A DNA stretch of 64,000 nucleotides from Papaver somniferum (GCF_003573695.1 NC_039361.1:42245673-42309672); one strand, 5' to 3'. Positions 35,148-48,160 are shown, counted from the stretch's first letter. The notes: generated from the letters alone by a model not told the origin. Numbers and translations are program-made.

Positions 35148-36680
35148 ACTGGTCCACTCTTTCCCTAAATAACCAAAAGTTTTCCAAATGTTTCCCTAAA
35201 AACCAAAATTTTTCGTTTTCCCATCAAAACCAAATGTTTCCCAACAAAACCAAATTTTTTCCAAAAAGTCCAATCCCATTAAAAACCAAATTTTCTTGTA
35301 GATAATGTGTTAGTTAAATTTCCTTTTGTGTATTTTGTGCTCATCCATTGTGACTAATATGATGGATTTTTGCCTTGAATAACGGAGTTTTAATCGAGCT
35401 GCCGTACAATCGGGTATTCTCTCTCCTTTTACTCTACTCAGCATGTTCCTCTTCATATATTGTTTTATAATTCTTTCCATATTTTGAAACATTGAGGACA
35501 ATGTTTAGTTTAGGTTTGGGGGTATAGAGTAGATACCATGATAATTTGCCATAATTGAAAAAAACTCCTTCTTTTTTTGAAAAAATTGAAAAATTCCAAA
35601 AAAATTAAAAAATCAAAATTCAAAAAAAAAAAAATTAAAAAATGAAAAAATCATAAAAATGGAGCTCATTTACCTTGAAATGTTGACTCTTGTGCAAATA
35701 TGTATTTTTATTAGGAGTCTTAGTCTAGATATTTAGGCACCCTGATTCTAGCACAATTCACATAGTGATAAGAAATTTGCACGCGCACGATCTACCAATA
35801 CATGTATGGCCTCGATCTTCAAGGTGTTTGATAGGAAGTTACGATTGCCAATCACTTTAGAATACTGAACGAAACTTGACTAGCTTGTTCTTTGGTTGGT
35901 TGGGATAGAAGGTGGAGGTTACATTAAGAAAGACAACCATCGAATTTAACTGGGTGCATCAAAAAGGGCTACCTCTTGCAAAGTGTCATGTAATTTTTGT
36001 TTCCTTTTGTATTGTATCAAAAGTGTTTCCTTCAAAAAAAAAAAAAAAAAAAAAAATTCAGAAAAAATACAAAAAAATCAAGTATTTATCAATTCCATCA
36101 TCTCTTGTTCCAAAAATAAAAAGAGAATAGTCAATGTAAATAAGAGTCATGTAAAGAGTATTTTTGTTTTTTGTAATAAGCAAGGAGGGTGTATGCCATT
36201 GATGTACAACGCGAGTAATTGTGAAATACCTCCAACTCATTCACAATTCTCGTAAAGTCCGGACAGCTAGCTAGATTTCGACCTCAGTTCTTAGCCTGAG
36301 AAACTATCTCTTGGTGATTAGTAGTCATAACTTCAGATCTTTCTTTACACATGTGTAGATACACTTTACACTCTTATCACATGTCTTTTTTGTTATCAGT
36401 GCTAGGATTGTGCCTTCGATAGCTAGATTGACATCTCCATTTTGCTGTGAGCTTAAACTGTTTTGCACATGTCACATTTGATGGAATCTGAGCTTATATT
36501 TTGACCTAGAACTTTGTAGGTACGTTCTAAGCAAACCTTCACGAGACTTCAACTCGTCCACTAGGGACACTTAGTGGTTTAAAAGGCTTAGTGCATACGC
36601 TAAATGCATTCGAGAGACCAGCGACAGTGGTATAGTTAGGATTTCCTTAGTTTTGTTTTACTTGAGGACAAGTAAAATTC
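35148..36680 (+). other. 3' non-coding region of element D
   Basis: There is no env-like or other credible frame. The start has repeated AAACCAAA motifs (35165-35295). Poly-A and AAAATT-rich stretches lie at 35560-35660 and 36033-36054. From about 35370 to the polypurine tract it is close to 61520-62845 in element G, including long identical blocks. The sharing makes it a candidate for cis signals needed for mobilisation. Confidence 0.75.
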
Positions 36681-36691
36681 AGGTTTGGGGG
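36681..36691 (+). other. Polypurine tract of element D
   Basis: AGGTTTGGGGG, four bases before the 3' LTR. The identical tract with identical upstream sequence lies before the 3' LTR of G. Confidence 0.85.
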
Positions 36692-36695
36692 TATT

Positions 36696-38663
36696 TGATG
36701 AGTGCCAAATATTGTATATATTTATCCCTTTTTGTTGGCATTTAACTCATCTTTTGTGCATTAATTCTACATTTTATCCCATATTCTGTATTTTCATTGT
36801 TTTCAAGAATAAATATTTTTATTAATTAATTTGCATTTTTAGGTAATAAATAAAGTTGGATGAGTGCGGAGAAAAAGAGCAGAAAAGTGGTGAAAAGCCG
36901 GGAGAAATACGCAAGGAAGCCGCAAAGAATGGAGCGCACGTCCAAAAAGCTGGAAATGGGCTCAAGAAGAAGAAAGTTGTTCTTAAAGAAGAAGTGGGCT
37001 CAAGGTTTTCCAAGCCCAAACTCATTTCCCAAACCCATATTCTATACCCAAAAGCCTAAAACCCAAATCCATACCCGCTTGCGTCTTCAGCCGTCAGATC
37101 AGTTCTCAGAAGCATCCGACGGTCGCTCCCTTGCTGTGCATCGAAGTTTGATATCTCCGCCTAACACTACAACACCTAACTCCATCTGGCGTCGTTGATT
37201 TTGTTGTATTATAATCCAGCGGTCGCTACAAGCTTCACTTCATCTCACCGTCCGATTGATCTTTCATCTCCCTATCCCACGGCTCAGCGTCGCAGATCAT
37301 CAAACTCGATACACTCGCCTCACACCCAAGTGCCGAACACCCTAGACCTCAAACAAACGCACCCTTCCCCTTTCTCCATCGAACCCATCTCCTCCATCAC
37401 CCCCTCTGCAGAACCACCATACTCCGTACCACCACCATGTCCGTCTCCATCATCACCACCTCACCCCAAATCACTCCACTATTTTCTCCCCAACTCTACT
37501 CTACCTAAGCCCATCATCACCATCACGTACCATCTCTTTAGCATCACTAATTTCTCCAATTTCTCATCTCTCTGCTCACTGAAACCCTAGGTGAGAAATT
37601 GGGGATATAAGTGATGATTAAAGCAACAATTGAGCATGAGAGGAACGAGAAGAAGCAGGAGAAGAGTGGGTCGACGAGATGGAGCGAGTATCTCATCAAC
37701 AGTAGGTAAATCAATTTCACCAAACCCTAGTTCTACTGATTTTGGGGGAAAATTGGGGGAAAACCCTAAATGGGTAATTGGGTATAAATTGGTGTGTGGG
37801 AGTGTGTGAAACACTGTATATCTCTCTGGACTAGCCAGTAGAGAATTGCTACAAATTTTTATGAACTTCAATTTCAGTGCTTATCAGTTGACAGTTGAAA
37901 ATTTACATATGTTCTTGGTTATCTGATATGTTGCAATTGTGTCTAAATTTCATTATGATGAATGTATGTTGCTACATCATGGTTAGCATGAGCTAATCAG
38001 CATCAGGCCAAGGCTCAGTGAAGCCTTGTGCACTGTCATGTGACTAGAAGCTAGGATGGTTCTCCTGTTGCTGTGTTTTGATTGAGCAAATGGGAGATAC
38101 CAATGCTCATAGAGCCTGTGATTGGCTGTACTGTCAAAAGACATCCAATGCTAGGGGTAGACTAGTGAGCAATTTGGTGTTCTTTCATTTCTAGATGTAT
38201 GCTTAGGAACAAACATAACCTAGAAACATGTCATTTTATTAGGACACAAGGTGGATCATAAGCCTTGGCTTACCCACCAATTCCCTCTCAGAAACTTGCA
38301 TTTTCAGTCCTGTGTGTTTGCAATTCAGTTAATTTTCTTGCCTTTTATTTTCTTGCACTTTGTAGCTTCTGTGCACTGAAGTCAGTGCACAATCCTGCCC
38401 TTGCCCTTGGCTTCCAAGCCTTGGTTCTTTGCTTATCTTTCCCTGCTGTGGTTCTTAACTGTTTCTTTACTGCTTTACCTTGCATCCTTGGTTCATGCCA
38501 TTTACCTTGCTTTGCTCACTGCCATAGTGCATTGTCACCATTGTTAGCTAGGAAGACTTCTTATATGCTCCTCTCCCTGTGGACAAACCCCCACTCATCA
38601 CTATATTATAAATCTTGACCTTGTATACTTGCAAGTGTTTTGTGTGTTATAATCTTCACAACA
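36696..38663 (+). repeat. 3' LTR of element D
   Basis: It starts TGATGAGTGCCAAATATT and ends CACAACA, followed by the TTACA duplication at 38664-38668. It is a near-identical copy of 26712-28695. A TATA box lies at 37783-37790. Confidence 0.92.
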
Positions 38664-38668
38664 TTACA

Positions 38669-39839
38669 CACACTTGGCAATGCACGTTTCTAGGTTTGTT
38701 AACCGTACCCAAACGTATGAACTTGTTGGTTCAACAATAGTTAACCAAATGGCTAGCCATATGAGCATTTCATATCAACCATGTTCTTTTTTACCATAAC
38801 TAGTTAAAATGACTTCAAGATGAACTAGTTAGAGAGTTGTTCAATTGCAAGGAAATCTTATGTAATACACAAGACACAATTGAAGCAAATATGATTTGAT
38901 TCACTTGAATCGGTTCATGAACTTTTATAGCCATGGTTTGCAAACTGCATTCCTTAGTTTTTTTAAGCTTAAGTTCAGAAATCATCTTCAGATATATAAC
39001 TTTCTCAAGTTCGCAGACTAGGTTCGCGGACTTAAGTTACCGGGAAGAGTTTACAAACTCCAGCAGAAATTCTCGGGAATGAGAACTTCGCCGGTTCGCG
39101 GAATGGGTTTGCGGACTTAGCTTCACGCAAGTAGTTTGTCAAGTCCAGCAGAAATTCTCGGGTTTGAGAACTTCGGCAGTTCGCGGACTTGGCTCACACC
39201 ATTTTTCCGGTTCTCTTGATCAACAAAGTTCGCAAACTTTGGTTCAAGGAATAGGACTTATACATAAATGTGTTTCCACAACAATGCTTATGTCCACTAT
39301 TGGTTATGTAATCTAAGCTCTCATTTCAATCATTGAAACATTCTTAGAGGACGTTATACAGTTGTTACACCATTTCTCGTCAAAGAAATTTTCAAGATGA
39401 TTGAAACATACCATGACTTTTGTTACTAGGTAAAGATAAACTTGATCGAATAGAAAAACTTACCAACGCATATTTCGAGATACAGATAGGCGAGCTATAC
39501 TCGGCTCGAAATTAGAAATGTGTATAATCCAAGTCTATATATATAGCATACGACTTCTTGTCTCAAAGAGTAAGAGCTAGAGTAGATAGACTTTTGAGTG
39601 ATAGATAAGTTCAACTCTTCACATACCTTTTTGTTGAGAAGTTCCACCGGTTCCTTAAGTAGTTCTTCTACTTGTATGATGAATCGCCATGAATTCCTTG
39701 AGCTCAACTACACTTTCTATCCTAGTCCGAGACTTAGCTATAATAGACTAGAAATCAAGACTTATAGTTTTGATCACTAACATTGACAAACATGCTTGAG
39801 ATAGCAACCATGCGAGTTCGACCGAGCAATGCTCTAACA
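38669..39839 (-). repeat. 5' LTR of element C, outer part
   Basis: It continues the LTR that was cut at 26711 by element D and runs to GCTCTAACA at 39839, the outer edge of C, followed by the GTAAC duplication. It matches the left end of the 3' LTR of C and, in reverse, 48939-50110 of F. Confidence 0.88.
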
Positions 39840-39844
39840 GTAAC

Positions 39845-41944
39845 CAATCCTAAGTAATCACCTGAGATGGTATGATCGATATTTTTAATTAGTGTGACCG
39901 ATCCTAGTAATTGGTGTGACCGATCGCAGAGTGTTGTGTAATCGATCCTTGTAATTATTGTAACCGGTCCTAGTAATTGGTGTAACCGATCCTGGTAATT
40001 GGTGTAACTGATCCTAGTGACTGGTGTGACCGATCACAAGCAATACCATGAGTATATGGTAATCGTTCCTGGTAATTTATGTAACCGATCCTGGTAACTG
40101 ATGTAATCGGTCCTGGTAACTTGTGTGACCGATCACAAGTGTTTCCATATTAGGGTATAACCGATCCTAGTGATTGGTAGAACCGATTGAACAATCCTAG
40201 TGATATTTGATCAATCACATAGTAGTATTTAAGTGAACCAATTCTAAACTTTTTTGCAAGTGTGGTATAACCGATTCCAAGAATGTAAATATGAAAGATG
40301 ATTTAGAGAGAAAAGGCGTCAACATACTTTATACACGGACAGTAACTCTTATCATTCAGTGTTCAAAGATATTTCTTAGTACTCAAGGAGATCTTGTACC
40401 GAAATTAATTAAGAATCTTTTAATTAAGGTTTTTGGTTATATATACTTTTAATGAACAATAATTAAATGCATATCTCTAGAGAATAAAAATTAGTAATGT
40501 GCATTTACTAATTAGAGATTTTCTATTGGAAGATTTCGGGAAATATTGGACAAGCATTTACTGGAATTATGAAAAACAAATTTTGCCATTCATTGCATAT
40601 CTTGAGAATATTTTTTCGGTTTTGGAAATTCCTGGGTGTCCAAACATCCTTGGTTTATAAATACCTAAGTTTACATTTCTAGCAAACTATTCTAAGAGCC
40701 AGGTAAACTTCATCTTTTTGTTGTTTCTGGTGGAGCCGTCTATCCGGAGAGGAAAGTACCCTAATTAGGCGAAATCTCTTACGACTGCTCGTTTAAAGAC
40801 TTCTGTGGGATCAATAATCTCTACGAGTATCGTTGGTGGGAAACTAGATAATTGAAATGTTATTAGTTTTCGATTGATTTGATTGACTAACGGTTGTTGA
40901 AACTTTGATTGCACCTAGTTTGTTTATTCTTGAGAATCTTCTCTTCTGATATAAGATTCACTCAAACTAGATCGAAGTATCGACGGGATCTTTAGAACTG
41001 TTTGTAGATCTAAAGACATCTTGTGATAATACATTGTTAACAGACTCCGTTCTGTGCGTGATTGACCACAAGAGATTCAATTGGTGTTGTGCAGGTTTAA
41101 TTGAAGATTAAAGAAGATTTGAAGACGAAGAAGATTTCTTATTGGTTTCTCATATCTTTGTGTTGCATAAACCTTGATAGGATGGGATCCAAAGAATCAT
41201 ATTTATTTGATTGATAGTTGCGTGATATCGGAAGTCACAATATATCTCTTTGAGGTCTATCTGGATTGAGTATGAATCTAAACTTGGCTACTTCGTTAGT
41301 TATTGGATAGATTGATCGAACCAGGCAAAGGAGTTTATTAGCTTAAACGGAAGAGCCTTTGCATATGACTTGAGATATCTTATCTTAAAGAATCAATAGA
41401 GTTGTTACCAAACAAATTTTGTTTTCCCTTACTTTTTGGAACACGATCCAACAAAAATGTTCCAGTGTGTGCACTCATCGAAGTCGGAAGCGCATGGATA
41501 CTGAGGAAGCTAAGTGAACTAGGGGTGGTTTCTTGGTCTCAACTATACGAAATTGGTTTATATTTTGTATAGCGGCTTAATTCTGAGAGTATTCAATTCT
41601 GGACTTGGTCCCGGGGTTTTTTCTGCATTTGAAGTTTTCCTCGTTAACAAAATCTTGCTGTCTCATTTACTTTTTCTTTCCGCAATTATAATTGTTGTTA
41701 CGTTAACTCCGCTTTACTTGATAGTGATCATATAGAGCTTTATTAAGTCCGAACCTATTATCAAATAATCACAATTTGGTATTTTCATTGTCTCGATATC
41801 GTATCCGTAGACAATCACACAAAGTGTGAATACTGATTTGTAGTATTATCTCGACTTTGTCCATAGACAATCACTTTCGTTAAGAGGACTTATAGGTGGA
41901 TAAATTAAAGACTGTGGTGTATTTGGGGTACCTTCGTATTTTAA
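39845..41944 (+). repeat. 5' LTR of element B, second part
   Basis: It continues B's LTR after element C. It starts with the minisatellite described separately and ends just before TTGGTATCAGAGC. The middle is AT-rich non-coding sequence. The tail around 41590-41720 (CCCGGGGTTTTTTCTGCATTTG) resembles the same part of the other copia LTRs, which supports common ancestry. Confidence 0.75.
39895..40200. repeat. Minisatellite, unit about 22 bp
   Basis: It is made of roughly ten or more imperfect copies of GTAACCGATCCTAGTAATTG and variants such as GTGACCGATCACAAG. The first copies also lie at 48850-48938 in the 3' LTR of B. Elements C and F both inserted inside the first units. Confidence 0.8.
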
Positions 41945-41947
41945 ATT

Positions 41948-41959
41948 GGTATCAGAGCA
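41948..41959 (+). other. Primer-binding site of element B (initiator Met tRNA)
   Basis: TGGTATCAGAGC is the exact complement of the plant initiator Met tRNA 3' end and is directly beside the LTR end. Confidence 0.9.
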
Positions 41960-42022
41960 GGCAAACACGAAAAGATCTAACAATCTGTATTTGGTGCGAT
42001 CCAACCTATAAGAATTGAATCT

Positions 42023-42510
42023 ATGTCTGATTCAGTTAACGTACCACCAAGATTTAATGGGACGAATTACCCATTATGGAAATCTGCTATGAGATCTTTT
42101 CTTCAATTCCGAGATTTTAATACTTGGATATTAATCGAAGAAGGATATGAACGACCGAAAGTGGAATATTCAGAACTGAGTTTAAACGCTTGGCGTTCTA
42201 TAAATATGAAGAAATAGCTCTTGCAAAGCAGAATTCTGATGGTTTGAATGCCATAATACATGCAGTGAGTCTTGATCTCTACATCATGTTCTGTCATGTG
42301 AAACTCTAAGTAAGCATGGGATACTCTTGAGACTGTATTTGAAGGGAATGATTCCGAAAGAGAAGCTCGACTTCTATCTTTTTCTTATGAATGGGAATTT
42401 CTTTAAAATGGATGATAATGATACCTTCAAGGAGTTTAATTCTAAACTTTCTGAGATCGTCAATGCTTCTTTCTCACTTGGAAAGACTACACCTGAAAAG
42501 GAAATAATAT
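42023..42510 (+). pseudogene. Copia Gag of element B, N-terminal part
   Basis: The start (F-N-G-T-N-Y-P-L-W-K) and later S-E-I-V-N-A-S-F-S-L-G-K-T match the Gag at 23797-25359. Frame changes near 42200 and 42305 and a stop break it. It is cut at 42510 by insert E. Removing E and one copy of the AATAT/AGTAT flank joins it in phase to 45023. Confidence 0.8.
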
Positions 42511-45017
42511 TGATAGGTGTAGAATACACCTTATTTACTATCTATTGTTTATGCTTTCTCTGCTATGGTTTCTTGTAAATTATGCATTTTACGCGTATTT
42601 TGAGTTTTATAGCTACTCTGGAGTTGCACGGAAGAAAAGAAGAAGAAAGAATCCTAGTTTAAGCCAAAAGGGCACAATGGTCATAAAACAGGAAAACACT
42701 ATCTGGAGTCAAGCCAAGGTTAAAGGGCAACTCGATTTGGAGAGGTATTAAAGACATGACAGCTTACGTAAGGGGGTTGCCAGATGGGTGGCCCTTATCC
42801 AGAAGGTGGGTGAAGCCAAGGTTAAGGGGCAACTCAATTTGGAGAGGCATTAAAGACATGACAGCTTACGTAAGGGGGTTGCCAGATGGGTGGCCCTTAT
42901 TCAGAAGGTGGGTGTGCTGTTAGCACCCAAATCCAACCTAACCCTAAAGTCGAGAAACATCATTCATCTCAATCATTCTCACATGAAAGTTAGAGAAGAA
43001 ATGAAGCAGTCGATGCTGCTATTGTATGTCTGAGAGATTTAAAGAGAAATTCAGAGAAATTGAGAGATGGAAAGGGGATTTAAGACCGTCTCCTGTCCAA
43101 ATCGAGAACACAAAGATGGTTTGAGTTATTGCTGCTACTGTTGAATTTAAAAGAGAAGCAGACGTGGGAATCGGGATCTGAAGAAGAAATTGGTTGTTGT
43201 CGTTAATGGAGGATATAATGATTTTGCAGTTAGTGGTGTTCGCTGCTTGAATTACAGAATGGAGAACCGAGAGAAGAAATTGTAATGAATTTGAATGAAT
43301 TTCAGAGTCTCATAAGCTAGGGTTCGATGATGAAGTGTCGCAGTTGATTGAAGATAAGATGCAGATGGTGATGATGGTATCTGAGATGGGTAATTCTACA
43401 AGGGGTTTTCCTTCTGAGTCCAATTGGTAGCAGGGGTTTGAGAGAATAAGAAGCAGATCGAGATTAAAGGAGACAGGGTGCTGGTGTATTGAAACAAGGA
43501 GAAATGAATGGGTCTGTGTAATTGAATCTGGTGGAGGTATGAAGACTGGGTTATCCATGCCAGTACTGCAGCTGAAGCCTACAATGAATGGATGCTGCTT
43601 GAAACTAGATGAATGTTAGGAGTGTCACAGGAGAAGAACGGTCTGAAATCGGCCTGAGAATTATCGTAAAAACAGAGGGAACTCTGTCCATTTTTCTGCT
43701 CATGCGATTCAACTCGACCGACGATGACGGATCCAGCTCAGTGATCCAGCTGAATAAGACCAGTTAGCCAAGTCAGAGCAGCTGACTCAGTGTCTGACTT
43801 CCCTTCTTCCTTGACTTGTTGATCGTCAGAGACCGCAGGCTTGACCGTTAACTTTAACAGAATCTTGACGGAATATTTGTCGGCGGCAACAAAACTCAGG
43901 TGGCCGGAGGCGACATTTCAGGCAGAATTCCGGTGATGCCGAGAAATTTTCAGGTGGCCAAAAATACAAGTATTTGTGAAGAATTCTCTAGACTCATCTA
44001 GACTCATGGATTTGAGGAATTGGACTTGAATTTGGAAAGTGAAGATGGAAGATTTGAGAAAGACAAGGACTTGGAAAGAAGACTTACAAAGGGAAAGGGA
44101 TTCTATTCCTAAGAGGAATGCAAACAAATTGAAGCCTATAAATAGAGAAGTTCTCTATATACTTTGCACACCTTTACACATACAACACTTCTCTTTTCTT
44201 TATTCTTTGTGTGAACTTCTAAACATGAGTAACTAATTTTATTATTGATTGAGGATGAATTCCTAGTTCTTGACAAGTTTTGAGTTTTGTTTTAAATCTA
44301 CTTTGAAGTTTTCACATGATTATCGTTTGTTTTTACTAATAGGAATGTTTATACATTCATGGTTGTTTGATAGATTATTTAGAGTGCACGTTGAATTGAT
44401 TTGTTAACTCAACCTAAAGCTAGTATAAGTTAGGGAATACGTAATCGTTCTCGACACTTTACACAAGTTGAAAACACGAGACCTTGCAGAGGGATTCCGT
44501 GGAGCAGTTGTGTGTGAAAACAACGCTAGAAAGTGAACCAAGCGAACCGAGTTTAACTACTAGTAGTAAACCTAAATTCATAAATCTTAATGCGTTCGGG
44601 GAATTACATCTTGTAAGCGAACCTCAAGGTGGTTCTTTTGAATAGAATCTGATAACTAAGCGGACCTATTACTCAGTGAAAACAAAGAATTTTGGGGTTA
44701 GCTAAGGGAACCTTCTATCCTACGGTTGGTGATAATCTGTAACTAGTAAAAAGTGAAAAATAACATAACTTGAATCATTGTTTTGTAATGAATAAGGATT
44801 CTTTGATCTTGTATCTCTTATTGATTTCAACTTTATATTTTTAATTGCTTTGTTTATTCTTTTGCTTTATAAATTCTAAAACCAAAACTCCCCTTTGTGA
44901 CATTATAATACAACTAAAACTTCTTGCTCCTCGTGGGAACGAACTTGACTACACTATATTACTTGTTAATTAAGTGGAAAAATATTAATTAATTTGTTGT
45001 GGTTACGACACACATCA
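42511..45017. mobile_element. Insert E, probably a solo LTR (2.5 kb)
   Basis: It starts TGATAGGTG and ends CACACATCA, so it has TG/CA ends. The flanks AATAT (42506-42510) and AGTAT (45018-45022) are a target duplication with one mismatch, and gag is in phase across the insert. It has no primer site, gag or pol. The last bases (CTCCTCGTGGGAACGAAC) look like the end of gypsy LTRs. The short frames inside are not convincing. A non-coding element of another type cannot be excluded. Confidence 0.65.
42711..42914. repeat. 102-bp tandem duplication in insert E
   Basis: AAGCCAAGGTTAAAGGGCAA at 42711 starts again at 42813 with few differences; each copy ends in AGAAGGTGGGTG. Confidence 0.9.
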
Positions 45018-45022
45018 AGTAT

Positions 45023-45625
45023 GCAAGATTCTCAGATCGTTACCATCCAGATACGAGTCTAAGAAACATGTCATAATAGAAGCCAATGATCTTTCTATAC
45101 TTTCTCGAAGCTCTCTTGTAGGAAAGTTAAAGATATTTGACAGAGAAACTCTGCTGAAGAACAGAAATGTTGGATATGATGCCTCAGTTAATATAAATCA
45201 ATCTTCGAAAGAATTAAATATAAATCTGACTGAGGAACGTTGTCCAGAGGATAAAATACTTGTTGAAAAAGAGATTAACTCAACAATTATACTCCTAACA
45301 CAATGGATTAAGGATGTTTTATTGAAAGATAAATCTAGTCCCGATGTATTATCTTTTTGTCATAAGAAAGGTAATGAAGATATCCAACGTTTTAAGTGTC
45401 ATATATTCAGACATATGGCAAAACATTGCTCTAGCAGAAAAGCTCATAAGTGCAACAAGGCTTACACCTCTACCCTAGATGATATCCCAGAGGAAATACT
45501 TTATGAAGGAATATCAAGGTGTAATGCACTTCTTGCCAATTCTAACAGTGATGTATCTTGTGAGTCTAATCAACTCCTAAAGAACTGTTTAGAAAAACTT
45601 GAATTGGGAATTAAAGAAAGTTGAA
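45023..45625 (+). pseudogene. Copia Gag of element B, C-terminal part
   Basis: It resumes with K-I-L-R-S-L-P-S and L-V-G-K-L-K-I-F-D, which match the Gag of element C. The knuckle region (K-C-H-I-F-R-H-M-A-K-H-C) keeps the spacing of a CCHC finger but has a changed second Cys. The frame is open to 45625. The second knuckle of C's Gag is not seen. Confidence 0.7.
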
Positions 45626-46284
45626 GATTAAGTCTAGAACTTGAAAACATTATAAAACCCTATCAGAGAAAACTTAAGAGGTACAGTCTGAGCAAGAAAA
45701 ATTGGATGACATACCAAAGGGGTCAGAAGTTAACAAAGAAAAAGGTAATTCTTCTAACAATATGTTAAGTTATTTATATGGAGGAAATAGCCACACTGCA
45801 AACTTCTATGGAAATCTCCAATAAAATAGATTCATCAAGGTACTTTGTAAGTTTTTTTTTGCTAAGGGCATAAGAATTTTGAAGGTTGATGAGTCTATAA
45901 GATCTCAAAAAGAAGTTGCAGACTCTTGCAAAAACAAGAGAAAGAAAGAACACAGAGGAACACAATCTATTGTGTTCATAAATCATCCTAAGGATGTGTT
46001 TGTTACCGGTGGTGAGATTAATCCCCACCTCAACACACACACACACTAATTTTTTTAGAAAAATGCATCCTCACTTGTTGCCTGAAATCTGTTCGTGAGG
46101 AGGCATAAAATTGGGCAGAATGTGCAAATATGTTCTTTAGGTAACAATAATCTCATAATAAATATCTTTCACTTTCGGGATAAATATATTCGGTTTCCAT
46201 AAACCAAATTATATCACCCCTTGTTTTTCTCCTATCATATACTATATATATTCTTCTTGTCCGGAAGAAGACTATCTTGCATCA
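45626..46284 (+). other. Non-coding interior of element B
   Basis: This is sequence after gag with no pol motifs. A short (AC)n run lies at about 46033-46048. Nothing else is recognised. Confidence 0.5.
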
Positions 46285-46533
46285 ATGGAGAAATCGACGA
46301 AAGAAGGGTCATCTCTAAATGATTTAGCATACCGTGCATCGGTTATGACTGAAACTCAAGAGGTTTCACACCATGATAATCTTCCATATTCTCTGAGAAA
46401 ACAGATCCTTACTATTAGAAGTTGTATTATACATCATGAGCTAATGAAAAAAGATCCAAAAGAAGTACTCGCGGATCTTCATTCTCAATTATTTGAGATG
46501 AACAAATCTTTGGATGAAAAAGGAAGTGCTTAG
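46285..46533 (+). CDS. Small 82-codon frame downstream of gag in element B
   Basis: It starts at ATG after an AT-rich stretch and encodes a charged, helical peptide ending in a run like L-A-D-L-H-S-Q-L-F-E-M-N-K. It lies in the same place relative to gag as the 74-codon frame of element C, in the same sense. Sequence similarity between the two is weak. No family is recognised. Confidence 0.35.
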   Translation: MEKSTKEGSSLNDLAYRASVMTETQEVSHHDNLPYSLRKQILTIRSCIIHHELMKKDPKEVLADLHSQLFEMNKSLDEKGSA

Positions 46534-48160
46534 AAGAATTTGAATCCAGCATTCGAAAGCGATCTACACCAGACACGTAATTAGACAAAAAAATAAACAT
46601 CAGTTATTGATTTATTTCGATTATTATATAAGGTCTATTTTTGAATAAAGCTATCATTATTCATGAATAAAAAATTTATTTTATAAGAAGTTTCCGATTA
46701 CATAGCCTATGCATGAATGTTTATATTTTTTCTATGTGTTTTCGGTTTATGAGATGTCTGATTTTGGTTTTCATTAACCTTAATATTCGATATCATATGA
46801 TGTAACTCTTATGGTTTGAGTAGCTTTTTGATTTAGCGGGATTAAGTTCTAGCGCATGTTGGTAGGCTTTATCAAAGGATCGTAAGTTGTTCCGATTGAA
46901 ACTCATATGTGAAAAGTCACAATATGTTGAATCAATTTTTTTTTACATGAGTTGCGTTTAGCATAACATATGTGTTTCGGGGTTTTCAACTTTTGCTATT
47001 GGCACGCATTAGTTAAAACCGATTCAACCTTTCTCTGGTAAAGGTTGCCTTTGTTGTTTTTCTTTTGTTCTTGTGAGAGGATGACAATACACCGGGGGAG
47101 AGTACTTATTTGAACTTGCGCTTAATGATATATCTTTCTGGGGAGAAGAGGCTGCAGAATCTGAGATAACGAATTTGTTAGTTAATCGTTTTCCTGTTTA
47201 AGAAAAGCATGTTTATATTGCATAGATTTTGCTTTTGCTTTAAAAAATTCGGTATAATTGATATATTCCATTATGATGTGTATGGATGTGTGTGTGTGAT
47301 TCAATTGTTCCTGGTTAAGAAAAAATGTGTCAATTTATTTGGCTTATTGTTTGGTATCTTTTCCGGTTAAGAAAAAATTTGGTACAATCGAATGCCTTGA
47401 CAAGAAAAACTAGTTAACTAACCTAGTGCTTGTCTTGTCTAAAGGGAAAGGTCTAAGTTATTTTCTGAATAATTAGAACTTGATGAGAGAAATAAAGTTA
47501 ATTCTGATCTTTATTTTGGTCTTATCGAAATAAGCGGTTGTATGTTTACAATATGTTTAACAAGGGAATTAAGTTTCTTAGTCGAATTGTTAAACTTTTA
47601 GGGAAAATTGCTTCGGGATATTGTTTCCTTGATAACATATTAAAATTAAATTACTTGTAGTTTCAGTTTTAATATTGGTTATCTAAAGTGGTATGCGAAC
47701 CTTCGTGCTTTAACTCTTACAGGTTGTTTACAAGTATTTTAGATTTGTAAGATCCTTTCGGTTTGACCTTTATTTGCTCGAAACTTTGTCATTTTGTGAC
47801 AAAAAGAGGGAGAAATATATGGAGTAAACAAGTGATTTTCAATCACTAAGGAAAGGATAATTGTACTTAAATGTTATATCTAACGAAAGAGTGAAGCATT
47901 GACTAAGGTGGGAAAACATATCGTATTGTTGTGTAGTAATTCTGACTACAAAAGGCGAATAACAAAGATGTTCGTATTGAATATCTACCTGTCTTACCTT
48001 TAGGGGGAAGTATAAGCTTTATTATTCAGATGTCAACAACGACATTTATTGATTGAATATATGCAGGTTATTGTGTTGTTGAAACTTGGAATCAAGCTTA
48101 TGTAAAATGAATTCTTGTAATTTGTTTATCCATATGTATTAAGAGTTTTGTCACTAAAAT
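46534..48160 (+). other. Non-coding 3' interior of element B
   Basis: This is an AT-rich region without pol motifs. Repeated motifs of the type GGTTAAGAAAA occur at 47200-47400. It ends in a polypurine tract. Confidence 0.5.

Larger units (their letters stand above)
26712..38663 (+). mobile_element. Athila-type Ty3/gypsy element D, nearly complete
   Basis: Two near-identical LTRs (26712-28695 and 36696-38663), each TGATGAG to CACAACA, enclose a tRNA-Asp primer site, gag, protease, RT, RNase H and integrase in gypsy order, then a long 3' non-coding region and a polypurine tract. The duplication TTACA is exact. The insertion lies in the 5' LTR of element C. One in-frame TAG and several frameshifts break the coding region, so this copy is probably dead despite its young LTRs. 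No env-like frame follows integrase. Confidence 0.92.
18796..39839 (-). mobile_element. SIRE-like copia element C, gag-only, minus strand, split by Athila element D
   Basis: On the plus strand it starts TGAAAAAGCGGGGG and ends GCTCTAACA, with GTAAC target duplication on both sides. On the minus strand the order is 5' LTR (39839 to 25426, interrupted by D), primer site TGGTATCAGAAC, gag (25359-23797), a small frame (23489-23265), a repetitive non-coding region, a polypurine tract, and 3' LTR (21509-18796). No pol domain is present in the roughly 3.9 kb interior, so it is non-autonomous. Confidence 0.88.

Noticed and set aside
35148..36680. Possible env-like gene downstream of integrase in element D
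   Set aside because: No frame longer than about 90 codons and no signal peptide or membrane segment that is stable between D and G.
39895..40200. Regularly spaced repeats resembling a CRISPR array
   Set aside because: Units are adjacent and degenerate with no unique spacers of fixed size; this is a minisatellite in a plant LTR.
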